Shown here one piece after another: positions 50,160 to 57,683 of a stretch of DNA of 64,000 bases. The stretch comes from Citreimonas salinaria. GTDB taxonomy: Bacteria; Pseudomonadota; Alphaproteobacteria; Rhodobacterales; Rhodobacteraceae. Every line of letters begins with the position of its first letter. Within the stretch, counting starts at the first letter, position 1. The notes below the pieces were generated by a model, which searched no databases, was not told where the DNA came from, and saw only the letters and a program-made list of their open reading frames with translations. The position numbers and the translations under genes are program-made. The stretch spans positions 1 through 64,000 of the forward strand of contig NZ_FNPF01000012.1 in assembly GCF_900107235.1 (NCBI RefSeq), in the 5' to 3' direction.

Positions 50160-50596
50160 GCGAGACCCGCGACACGATCGTCCTGCGCGGCCGCAAGGTC
50201 GTCGGCGGCGTGACCGAGGGCGAGGCCTTCGTCACGCGCGACACGGTTTCGGGCTGGGGCGGGATCGACGCGCGGACCGGGACGATCACAGAAACGCTGC
50301 ACGACAAGGTCGGCCACAGCTTTGCCGGCAAGGTCCTGGTCTTTCCCGGCGCCAAGGGCAGCTCCGGCTGGTCGCACTACTTTCACGCCGCGCGCCTGAT
50401 GAGCACCGCGCCCGCCGCCATGCTCTTCACGGTGATGACGACGAAGGTGGCGCTGGGCGCGGTCGTGACGCGCGTGCCCGCGATGACGGATTTCGACCGC
50501 GACCCTTTCGAGGCGATCGAGGACGGTGACTGGATCCGCGTGGACGCGGATGCGGGGCTGGTGGAAATCAGCAAGACCCGGAACCCGCGCCGATAG
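50156..50596 (+). CDS. aconitase X swivel (small) subunit
   Basis: A 146-residue AcnX swivelling-domain protein: LRGRKVVGGVTEGEAFVT at the start, the cap GHSFAGKVLVFPGAKGSSGWSHYF near residue 52 and DGDWIRVDADAGLVEI near the end. The conserved GSSGWS loop carries the serine expected in this domain. It overlaps the large subunit gene and completes the enzyme. The TRAP binding-protein gene follows after 53 bases. Confidence 0.86.
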   Translation: MSETRDTIVLRGRKVVGGVTEGEAFVTRDTVSGWGGIDARTGTITETLHDKVGHSFAGKVLVFPGAKGSSGWSHYFHAARLMSTAPAAMLFTVMTTKVALGAVVTRVPAMTDFDRDPFEAIEDGDWIRVDADAGLVEISKTRNPRR

Positions 50597-50649
50597 GGGC
50601 GCCAAGCGGCCGCAAGAGCCGCAGCAGACAGAAACGTTGGGAGGAAACG

Positions 50650-51765
50650 ATGATGAGAACGACAAGACTGGGCTTCGCGGGGCTGGCGGCGCTTGCGCTG
50701 GCCGCGCCCGCCACCGCCGAGGAATTCATCCACGGTTCGTGGTTCGGGGTGAACCATTCGGTGAACACGCAGGGGCTTGAACCCTATTTCGACCTGCTGC
50801 GCGAGGAATCCGGCGGAGAGATCGACTGGAACCTCGTGCCCGGTGCGCAGCTTGCCTCGGGACCCGGCACGCCCGAGGCCGTGTCGTCGGGTCTGATGGA
50901 CGCGGGCATCGCGGTCGCGCCCTACCAGCCGCGGATGCTGCCCAACACGAACTTCGTCTTCTCGCATTCGCTGCCCGGCGACGACGCGCTGGCCGCGACG
51001 GGCGCGATGAACGAGACGGTCATGCTGGGCTGCCCCGGCTGCCAGCAGGAATACCGCGACAACAACGCCGTTGGCTTCGGCGGATACTCCACCACGCCCT
51101 ATAACTTCATGTGCCGCGACATGGTGGACTCGGTTGACGATCTTGCGGGCAAGAAGGTGCGCGCATCCGGCGGCGGTGTGACCATCACCGAGATCGCGGG
51201 CGCGACCCCGGTCTCGATGTCCCCGGCCGAGGCCACGACCGCGCTGGAACGCGGCACGCTCGATTGCGTGCTGGGTGCGGTCAGCTGGCTGCGCTCCTAC
51301 GGCTACCAGGACGTGGTCGAAAGCGTCGTGGACAGCCCGATGGGCATGGGCGGGCCGCCGATCCTGATGTTCGTCAACCGCGACACGTGGGAGTCGATGA
51401 CCCCCGAGATGCGGGCCCTGCACATCGAGCACGCGCCCGACCTCGTGGCGGGGGCCGCGTATGACGGACAGGTCAGCTATGACGCCGGCATCATCGAGGC
51501 CGCCAAGGAGCAGGGCGTGACCTTCGTCGAGGGCGGAGAGGATTTCGCCCAGGTGATGGCGACGCACGACCAGAACCAGCGCGCCGGCAACCTCGAGGAT
51601 GCCGCCGCCGCCGGAGCCAGCGGCGCCGAGGAGGTCCTGGACTACTACATCGCCGCATACGAGCGCTGGCAGGGTCTGCTGGACGAGCGGGGCCGCGACA
51701 GGGACGCCTTCCGCAGCCTGCTGTGGGACGAGGTGTATTCCAAGGTCGACCCCGACGCTCTTTGA
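50650..51765 (+). CDS. TRAP transporter substrate-binding protein (DctP family), system 4
   Basis: A 371-residue periplasmic binding protein. Its signal peptide MMRTTRLGFAGLAALALAAP is cleaved near ATA-EE. It has MLGCPGCQQEYRDNNAV near residue 125, GKKVRASGG near 170 with the usual arginine, and VSMSPAEATTALERGTLDC near 190. The ATG follows GGGAGGAAACG. It lies 53 bases after the aconitase X small subunit gene, so one transcript probably covers catalysis and import. The pair of cysteines in the GCPGC segment may form a disulfide, also seen (EPCQQE) in the protein of system 1. Confidence 0.9.
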   Translation: MMRTTRLGFAGLAALALAAPATAEEFIHGSWFGVNHSVNTQGLEPYFDLLREESGGEIDWNLVPGAQLASGPGTPEAVSSGLMDAGIAVAPYQPRMLPNTNFVFSHSLPGDDALAATGAMNETVMLGCPGCQQEYRDNNAVGFGGYSTTPYNFMCRDMVDSVDDLAGKKVRASGGGVTITEIAGATPVSMSPAEATTALERGTLDCVLGAVSWLRSYGYQDVVESVVDSPMGMGGPPILMFVNRDTWESMTPEMRALHIEHAPDLVAGAAYDGQVSYDAGIIEAAKEQGVTFVEGGEDFAQVMATHDQNQRAGNLEDAAAAGASGAEEVLDYYIAAYERWQGLLDERGRDRDAFRSLLWDEVYSKVDPDAL

Positions 51766-51782
51766 CGCGAGGGACAAAACAC

Positions 51783-51811
51783 CGGCGGCGCGGGGGCTTC
51801 TCCGCCCGCCG
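51783..51811 (+). promoter_or_regulatory. intercistronic stem-loop, TRAP system 4
   Basis: CGGCGGCGCGG (51783-51793) pairs with CCGCCCGCCG (51802-51811) with one bulge, in the 66-base gap between the binding-protein and DctQ genes. It is the fourth example of a GC-rich hairpin at this point in a TRAP operon of the window. Confidence 0.45.
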
Positions 51812-51831
51812 ACATCCGGGGAGGAGCAGCC

Positions 51832-52401
51832 ATGAAAGCCGCAAAGGCAGTATACGACGGGCTGATCGGCCTGTTCGCGTGGATTGCCGGGATCGCGACG
51901 GTCCTGATGATGATCATGGTCACCGTCGACGTGATCGGGCGCAACGTGTTCAACCACCCGGTCACCGGAACGGTCGAAATCGTGTCGAACTACAACATGG
52001 TGATCCTCGCCTTCCTGCCGCTGGCGCTGATCGCGAAGGAACGCGCGCACATCGTGGTCGAACTGTTCACCAGCTGGATGTCGCGGCGCGCGCGCACCGG
52101 GCTCGACGCCTGCGTCGCGGTCGTGACCTTCGCCTACATGGCCGCGTTCACCTGGAAGGCGATCGACATCGCGCAATCCAAGACGCGCATCCGCGACGCC
52201 AAGGAATCCGGCGCCGGCTTCATCGAGGTCTGGCCCGCGCGCTGGGTCGTCGTCGCGGGCTTCGGGCTTATGACGGTCGTGGTCCTGGTGATCCTGGTCC
52301 GCGACTTCCGCGCCGCCTGGCGCGACAGGGGGTATGACGACGGCGGGGATTCCTCGGCGCATATCCGCGCCGCTCTCGAGGAAGGGGAGACGAAGCTTTG
52401 A
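51832..52401 (+). CDS. TRAP transporter small permease (DctQ type), system 4
   Basis: A 189-residue DctQ subunit with four membrane spans. The family block TVDVIGRNVFNHPVTGTVEIVSNYNMVILAFLPL lies near residues 38-70. A charged C-terminal tail follows the last span (RDRGYDDGGDSSAH). The ATG follows GGGGAGGAGCAGCC. It overlaps the DctM gene by ATGA-type overlap. Confidence 0.88.
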   Translation: MKAAKAVYDGLIGLFAWIAGIATVLMMIMVTVDVIGRNVFNHPVTGTVEIVSNYNMVILAFLPLALIAKERAHIVVELFTSWMSRRARTGLDACVAVVTFAYMAAFTWKAIDIAQSKTRIRDAKESGAGFIEVWPARWVVVAGFGLMTVVVLVILVRDFRAAWRDRGYDDGGDSSAHIRAALEEGETKL

Positions 52402-53717
52402 GCGAGGCAGTCCTCGGGTTCGGCAGTCTGGGCCTCATTCTCCTGCTGATCGGCATCCGCATCCCCATCGGCGTCGCGCTGGGCGTCGTCGCGTTCCTCG
52501 GCTTCGCCCTGGTGCGCAACGAACGGGTCGCGTTCTCGATGATGATGGCGACCCCGTTCGAGGTGGCGTCGAAATGGGACCTGTCCGCGATCCCCATGTT
52601 CATCCTGATGGGGGCCGTCGCGCATGCGACGGGCATCAGCAGCGCGCTGTTCCGCGCCGCCCGGTTGTGGCTGTCGGGTCTGCCGGGCGGGCTCGCGGTC
52701 GCCACGAACCTGTCGGCGGCGGGCTTTGCCGCCGCGTCCGGCTCGTCGGTCGCGACCGCCGCGACCATGGGCCGGATCGCCATCCCGGAAATGCTGCGCG
52801 CGGGCTACGCGCCCAGCCTCGCCACTGGCGTCGTCGCCTCGGCGGGCACGCTGGGGGCGCTGATCCCGCCGTCGATCCTGTTCGTGATCTACGGCGTCTT
52901 CGCCGAGGTCTCGATCACCAAGCTGCTGATCGCGGGCGTCATCCCGGGGCTGCTGACGGCGGGGATCTACACGATCATGATCATCGGCCGGTGCTATTTC
53001 GACCCCAGCGTCGCGCCGCGCCTGTCCCCGGACACCGACCGGGGCGAGCTGTGGCGCCAGCGCTGGGCGTCGCTCATCCCGGTATGGCCCCTGCTCATCC
53101 TGATCGTCGGCATCATCGGCGGGCTCTACGGCGGCATCGTCACCCCGACCGAGGCGGGCGCGGTGGGCGCGGCCCTGGCCTTCGCCATCGCCGCCATCCA
53201 GCGACGCCTGACCGTCCTGGTGGTGCGCGAAAGCGTGATGGAGGCGGTCAAGACCACGGCGCAGCTTCTGTTCGTGGCCGTCGGCGCGGTGATGTACACG
53301 CGGTTCCTGGCGCTGATCGGCTTCCCGGATCTTCTGGTCAGCATCATGGGCGACTGGGCCGTGGACCCGGTGCTGATGCTGGTGGCGATCTCGCTGATCT
53401 ACATCCTGCTGGGCATGTTCCTCGACCCGCTCGGCGTGCTGCTGCTGACGCTGCCCATCGTGCAGCCGATCTTCGCCGCCCTCGGGCTCGACCCGATCTG
53501 GCTGGGCGTCATCGTCGTGAAGTATATCGAGATCGGGTTGCTGACGCCGCCGGTCGGCTTCAACGCCTACGTGGTCAAGAACGTGGTCGGGGACGCCATC
53601 CCGCTCGAGACGATCTTCCGCGGCATCGGCTGGTTCCTGGCCTGCGAGGCGGTGATCATGGTGCTGCTTCTCAGCTTCCCCGAGATCTCGCTCTGGCTGC
53701 CCAACTCGATGGAGTGA
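52398..53717 (+). CDS. TRAP transporter large permease (DctM type), system 4
   Basis: A 439-residue DctM permease with 12 or more spans, GTLGALIPPSILFVIYGVFAE near residue 150 and GLLTPPVGFNAYVVKNV near 380. It is the last gene of the aconitase X, TRAP unit. The convergent LysR gene ends four bases beyond its stop, leaving no room for a separate terminator between the two. The start codon is TTG at 52398, inside the TGA overlap with the small permease gene. Confidence 0.9.
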   Translation: MSEAVLGFGSLGLILLLIGIRIPIGVALGVVAFLGFALVRNERVAFSMMMATPFEVASKWDLSAIPMFILMGAVAHATGISSALFRAARLWLSGLPGGLAVATNLSAAGFAAASGSSVATAATMGRIAIPEMLRAGYAPSLATGVVASAGTLGALIPPSILFVIYGVFAEVSITKLLIAGVIPGLLTAGIYTIMIIGRCYFDPSVAPRLSPDTDRGELWRQRWASLIPVWPLLILIVGIIGGLYGGIVTPTEAGAVGAALAFAIAAIQRRLTVLVVRESVMEAVKTTAQLLFVAVGAVMYTRFLALIGFPDLLVSIMGDWAVDPVLMLVAISLIYILLGMFLDPLGVLLLTLPIVQPIFAALGLDPIWLGVIVVKYIEIGLLTPPVGFNAYVVKNVVGDAIPLETIFRGIGWFLACEAVIMVLLLSFPEISLWLPNSME

Positions 53718-53721
53718 GGTC

Positions 53722-54615
53722 TCAGCGCTCCCACGGCGGTGGGTCGAACGCCGTCTTGAGGTGTTCGACCATCGCCAGCACCTCGGGCCGGTTCAGCTTG
53801 TGCTGCGGGACCATGGCCTTGAACCAGTAGGGCTCGATCGGGAAATCCGGCAGCAGCGGTTCCAGCGCGCCCGAGGCCAGTTCCTCGCGCGCCAGGAACT
53901 CGGGCACCACGGTCAGGCCGTGCCCGCCGACGGCGGCGTCGACCAGCAATCGGCTGTCGTTCACGGTGAACCGGGCGCGGATGTCCACGGCGACGGGTCC
54001 GCTCTTGCTCGAGAACGTCCAGGACAGGCCGACCGGCACGAAAGCCAGGCAGTCATGCGCCAGGATGTCGGCGGGCGTCTCGGGGCGGCCCTTCGCCTCG
54101 AGATACGCGGGCGAGGCGACCAGCAGGCGGGGATAGGGGCACAGCGCGAATTCCTCGACGCTGGCGAAGGATTGCGGCAGGGCGCCCAGCGCGATGTCCA
54201 GCCCCTCCTCGAGAGGGTTGATCAGCCGGTCCATGAGCAGGATCTCGACCGTGACGTCGCGGTGTTTCTCGAGGAAATCCGAAACGGCCCGGCCGACGAA
54301 CATCGTCCCGATCGTCGTCGGCGACTTGATCCGCAGGTTGCCGGTCATGTCCCGCCCCGGAGACCGGAATTCCGAGATCGTCTCCTCCAACTCGGCCACG
54401 AGGATCTGCAGTTGCGGACGCAGCCGCTCGCCCTCGGGCGTCAGCAGCAGCTTGCGCGTCGAGCGTTCGAAAAGCGGCTTGCCGACCTCGTGTTCCAGCC
54501 GGCTGACGCGCTTGGTGATGACCGACGGCGCGGTGCCGATTTCCCGCGCCGCCGCGGAAAACCCGCCCTTGCGCGCGGTGACGAGGAAGGCCTTGATATC
54601 GATGAGCAGCGGCAT
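53722..54615 (-). CDS. LysR-family transcriptional regulator
   Basis: A 297-residue LysR regulator. The N-terminal helix-turn-helix covers residues about 5-60 (FLVTARKGGFSAAAREIGTAPSVITKRVSRLEHEVGKPLFERSTRK). A linker helix follows, then the substrate-binding-like effector domain from about 88. The start at MPLLIDIKAF (54615) is right for the family; a longer frame upstream is non-native. It is convergent with TRAP system 4. It may regulate the aconitase X and IlvD/Edd units, but the CTTTC palindromes there do not show the T-N11-A form usual for LysR targets. Confidence 0.87.
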   Translation of the reverse strand: MPLLIDIKAFLVTARKGGFSAAAREIGTAPSVITKRVSRLEHEVGKPLFERSTRKLLLTPEGERLRPQLQILVAELEETISEFRSPGRDMTGNLRIKSPTTIGTMFVGRAVSDFLEKHRDVTVEILLMDRLINPLEEGLDIALGALPQSFASVEEFALCPYPRLLVASPAYLEAKGRPETPADILAHDCLAFVPVGLSWTFSSKSGPVAVDIRARFTVNDSRLLVDAAVGGHGLTVVPEFLAREELASGALEPLLPDFPIEPYWFKAMVPQHKLNRPEVLAMVEHLKTAFDPPPWER

Positions 54616-54949
54616 GACCCGGACAGCGCCATTCCGACGCGCCGCGGTCAAGCGAAAACGAGGGCATCCCGCCCGCGAGACCCGCCGACCGCGCCTTTTT
54701 CTCGTTTCCACGATCCTGCGGCGAAGCCGGCACCTGAATCGCCCGGCCCGGTGCCGCGGCGCCTGCGCGGGATCGGCTCCAGCCGCCACGAAAAAAAGAA
54801 TTCCCGTTGCGGAACAGTAGCGGCACTGCACGGTTTACGCTGCGCGTGCTGTAGGCGCGGCCTTTCCGGCCTCGGCGCAACGCGCACATTGCTGCGGCGC
54901 GCCGATGACAGGACGAAGCGTGCGTAGAGACCTTGGGGAGGAGAAGCGC
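54616..54949. other. intergenic region between the LysR gene and the 54950 gene
   Basis: A stretch of 334 bases between divergent genes. No additional gene is apparent. It contains a plus-strand EcfG-like promoter at 54811-54835 and an A-rich run (54790-54797) that may belong to the LysR promoter. Confidence 0.5.
54811..54835 (+). promoter_or_regulatory. EcfG-like promoter for the 54950 gene
   Basis: GGAAC (54811-54815), 16 bases, then GGTT (54832-54835). It matches GGAAC-N16/17-cGTT except for one base and lies 114 bases upstream of the start. Confidence 0.45.
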
Positions 54950-55267
54950 ATGCTTGGATGTCTGATGTGCGATGCGCGGAGAAACCCACTGCGGTGTCCG
55001 AAAGCGGGCTGCCACAGTGTTGTGCTGCGGATCACCGACCCTCTCGGTACGGACGCCGCGCGCCTTCGTCGGCGCCTCCGCGCGACGGGCCTGCGGCAGC
55101 GTTACGCAAGGCAGGTCTCCGACCAGATCACCGACCTGGGTTTCGGCGAGATCGTCCTGCCAAGGGTCGATGACGTGGTGTCGCTGCTCGCCGAGCTGTC
55201 CGGGATGCAGCTGGAAGCGCGCGTGGTCGAGGAAACCGATACCAGGGGCTACGCTTCGCTGCTGTAG
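54950..55267 (+). CDS. small Cys-rich N-terminus protein, function unknown
   Basis: A 105-residue protein. The N-terminus has four cysteines in CLMC-x8-C-x4-C form (C4, C7, C16 and C21), a possible zinc site. The rest is an Arg-rich helix (LRRRLRATGLRQRYARQVSDQI) and an acidic C-terminal part (ELSGMQLEARVVEETDT). GGGGAGGAGAAGCGC before the ATG is a strong ribosome binding site. An ATG 45 bases upstream is less likely. I recognise no family. The promoter suggests stress control. Confidence 0.65.
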   Translation: MLGCLMCDARRNPLRCPKAGCHSVVLRITDPLGTDAARLRRRLRATGLRQRYARQVSDQITDLGFGEIVLPRVDDVVSLLAELSGMQLEARVVEETDTRGYASLL

Positions 55268-55415
55268 CGGCCGGCGCACGCCGGTAGGGCTTGAACCGCT
55301 CGCGCCCCGCCCAAGCCAATCCCCGGAGCCGCACAATTCGAGATCGTTGCCGATAGCCGCCCGGGCCGAACGAAGGGTCCGGCCCGGGGCGTGTCGTCGA
55401 GGCGGACCGGGCCGC

Positions 55416-56222
55416 TCAGTTGCCCTGACGGTTGTTGTCCGCGGCGCCGGTGCCGCCCAACGGATGGCCGAGGCCGGGGCGCATCTGGCCGTCTTCGGGC
55501 ATCATCCGCCCGCGCTCATCGCCATTCCGGTCCATCATCGGCCCACGCGCGTCACCGTTCCGGTCCATCATCCGCCCGCGCGCATCGCCGTTCCGGTCCA
55601 TCATCGGCCCGCGCGCGTCGCCGTTCCGGTCCATCATCGGGCCGCGGGCGTCGCTGTCCCGATCCATCATCCGGCCGCGCGCGTCGCCGCGGCGCTCCAT
55701 CATCCGGTCGTGCATCCGCTGCATGCGCTCCATCTGGCGGACGGGCGCCTGCATTTCCTCTTCGGTGACCTGGCCGTCACCGTCCGCGTCCAGGTGCTGG
55801 AAACGGTCGACCATCCGCTCGCGGATGAGCGCGCTGTGCAGCGTCTCGAACTCGTCGATCGAAAGCGCGCCGTCGCCGTCCTCGTCGTATTGGGTGCGCA
55901 GATCGCCCAGGCCCGTGCGCATCTCGTCGACGGTGAGGTCGCCGTCGTCGTCCGCGTCGAACCTATCGTGCAGGCCCATGCCGTGCATTCCACCCTGGCC
56001 GCCCATCATGCCATGCATGCCGCCCATCGAGCCCATGCCGTGCATTCCACCTTGGCCGCCCATCATGCCATGCATCTGCATCATCATCGGCTTCTGGCCG
56101 TGTCCGCCCCGCATGGCGGGCCCGCCGTCGCCGTGATGCCCGGAATAGCCTTGCGCCCCGGCAGCGCCCGCCGTCATGCCAAGGACGAGTGCCGACACGG
56201 TCAGTTTCGCATGCAGTTTCAT
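55416..56222 (-). CDS. secreted EF-hand protein with Gly-Met-His and 11-residue tandem repeats
   Basis: A 268-residue exported protein with signal peptide MKLHAKLTVSALVLGMTAGA, cleaved near AGAQ. Residues about 25-85 are rich in Gly, Met and His. Three EF-hand loops follow, with Ca-ligand patterns D89-E100, D113-E124 and D145-E156. Residues about 185-240 are tandem 11-residue units of the form MMDRNGDARGx. The start has GAGGAAACACGC upstream. The domains suggest a periplasmic metal sensor or scavenger: calcium in the EF-hands, possibly copper by the Met/His region. Neither metal is shown by the sequence. Confidence 0.82.
   Translation of the reverse strand: MKLHAKLTVSALVLGMTAGAAGAQGYSGHHGDGGPAMRGGHGQKPMMMQMHGMMGGQGGMHGMGSMGGMHGMMGGQGGMHGMGLHDRFDADDDGDLTVDEMRTGLGDLRTQYDEDGDGALSIDEFETLHSALIRERMVDRFQHLDADGDGQVTEEEMQAPVRQMERMQRMHDRMMERRGDARGRMMDRDSDARGPMMDRNGDARGPMMDRNGDARGRMMDRNGDARGPMMDRNGDERGRMMPEDGQMRPGLGHPLGGTGAADNNRQGN
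55499..55695 (-). repeat. 33-bp tandem repeats in the EF-hand gene
   Basis: The block TCCATCATC recurs at 55531, 55564, 55597, 55630 and 55663, an exact 33-base period that encodes the 11-residue unit with DRNGDARG. Outer copies at each end are diverged. It is not a CRISPR array: there are no spacers, and the reading frame is kept. Confidence 0.85.
55975..56075 (-). repeat. 57-bp direct repeat encoding the Gly-Met-His region
   Basis: A segment of about 44 bases beginning CCCATGCCGTGCATTCCACC occurs at 55975 and again at 56032 with one mismatch. The 57-base offset equals 19 codons, giving two copies of GMHGMMGGQGGMHGMG in the protein. Confidence 0.8.
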
Positions 56223-56467
56223 AGCGTGTTTCCTCCAGCTTGTTTCGAAGGACTCATGTGGGGAACGAACGCGCGGTTCGAAACCCTGCGTCATGAAAGG
56301 ATCTGTGCAGTCAAGCGCCGCGACCGCGAACGGTACCCCGCGGCTCGGCGCCCGCAGTCGTTGCGGCACCGGGTTTCGGCTGTTACGCTTTCCCTAGAGT
56401 AAGCGCTCAAGGAGGCACCATCGCCCGCTTTGCCGAACTGACCCCGACCGACAGCGGATTCTTCACC

Positions 56468-57637
56468 GTGTTCGCGGAAACCCTCGCGCCTCGCCTTCAC
56501 GAGATGAAGGCGCGGCGAAAGGCGCATCCGGCCGGTGCGCCCAAACAGGCCGGTCCGGCGGCCGGGGCGGGGCTGGGGCTGCTTGTCGCGCTGCTGGGCG
56601 GCGGCCCGGTCCACGCGCAGGTGCCGCCCTGCGAAGGCACCTACGAGGTGTTCTTCGGCAAGAGCACTACCGCGGTCGCGCCGGGGAACACGATGCCCAA
56701 GGCCGGGCGGATCGCGCAGGCCTACAACAACCGCGAAGGCTGGGTCGGGCAGGTCATCCGCAAGCCCCAGAGCGAGGGGATGCACCAGATCGCCGTGGGC
56801 GATTGCGGCCGCCAGTTCGTCGTCACGCAAGGCGCCAACCAGATGCTGTTCCTGCAATCGGCTTCGGACGAGACGATCTACGTCGCTCAGGACATCGACG
56901 ACGTGCCGGGCGAGATGACGGTGCGCGTGGTCGACCACAAGATCATGGTCGGCCAGTTCGCGGGCCAGTCGCACGGGTTCAAGTTCAACTTCCCAATCGC
57001 GATGGAGCCGCACGACGTCGTGATGCCCGACATGGAGGGCTGCGCCGATGAGGAAGAGGCGGCGGACGAGGATCGCTTTCCCGTCGACCCCGAGCTGCGC
57101 GGCGAAGTGCTTGACATCGTCTCGGACGAGATCGGCCTGCCGCGCGACCTGGCGCCACGCTACATGGCGTCGCGGCGCTCCGTCGTCCAGAACCAGGCGG
57201 ATGCCGACCGCGTGACACCTCTGGTGCCCGGCGAGCGCGGCTGCACCGAGGCGATCGACCGGACCATGGGCTGCTTCGACCAAGGACCGGAAGCCGGACG
57301 GGTGGTCGAGGCGACCATGGTCCTAGACGCGCAGGGGCGCCTGCTGCCGGTCACGATGCGGGCCGACGGCTCGGTGCATGCGGACGATCCCGCCGCCGCC
57401 GATTTCTGCGCCGAGGGCGGGACCCTGCCCGCGGCGACGCACCGGCTGTCGATCACGCTGTGGAGCCCCGAGGGCGCGGGGATGAACGACGCCCAGGCGA
57501 TCCTGGCCGATTACGACACGCGGATCGCCCGCGAGGCCCACTACGCCGATGGCCGCGGCGCCGGGCACACGGTCCGCGCGCGGGCCATTGGCGAAGCCTA
57601 CCGCGGCGTGGGCGCGCCGGTCACCGGCCGCCACTGA
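56468..57637 (+). CDS. secreted protein of unknown function, first of a three-gene set
   Basis: A 389-residue protein. A hydrophobic segment (GAGLGLLVALLGGGPVHA, near residue 33) is followed by Ala-Gln and looks like a signal peptide with a long N-terminal region. The mature part has paired cysteines and acidic helices (DMEGCADEEEAADED near residue 187, CTEAIDRTMGCFDQG near 258). I recognise no family. GTG 56468 is the conventional start but has no ribosome binding site. ATC at 56420 is in the same frame and has AAGGAGG five bases before it, so a rare non-ATG start there (16 extra residues) is possible. The two following genes probably share the transcript. Confidence 0.6.
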   Translation: MFAETLAPRLHEMKARRKAHPAGAPKQAGPAAGAGLGLLVALLGGGPVHAQVPPCEGTYEVFFGKSTTAVAPGNTMPKAGRIAQAYNNREGWVGQVIRKPQSEGMHQIAVGDCGRQFVVTQGANQMLFLQSASDETIYVAQDIDDVPGEMTVRVVDHKIMVGQFAGQSHGFKFNFPIAMEPHDVVMPDMEGCADEEEAADEDRFPVDPELRGEVLDIVSDEIGLPRDLAPRYMASRRSVVQNQADADRVTPLVPGERGCTEAIDRTMGCFDQGPEAGRVVEATMVLDAQGRLLPVTMRADGSVHADDPAAADFCAEGGTLPAATHRLSITLWSPEGAGMNDAQAILADYDTRIAREAHYADGRGAGHTVRARAIGEAYRGVGAPVTGRH

Positions 57638-57683
57638 CCGCCGAGCCGCCGAACGGTCCGGCAGCAACGACAGGGAGGGATCG

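Noticed and set aside
55499-55695. Regular 33-base repeats that could be taken for a CRISPR array
   Set aside because: The repeats are contiguous, have no unique spacers, and encode an in-frame protein repeat in an exported EF-hand protein.
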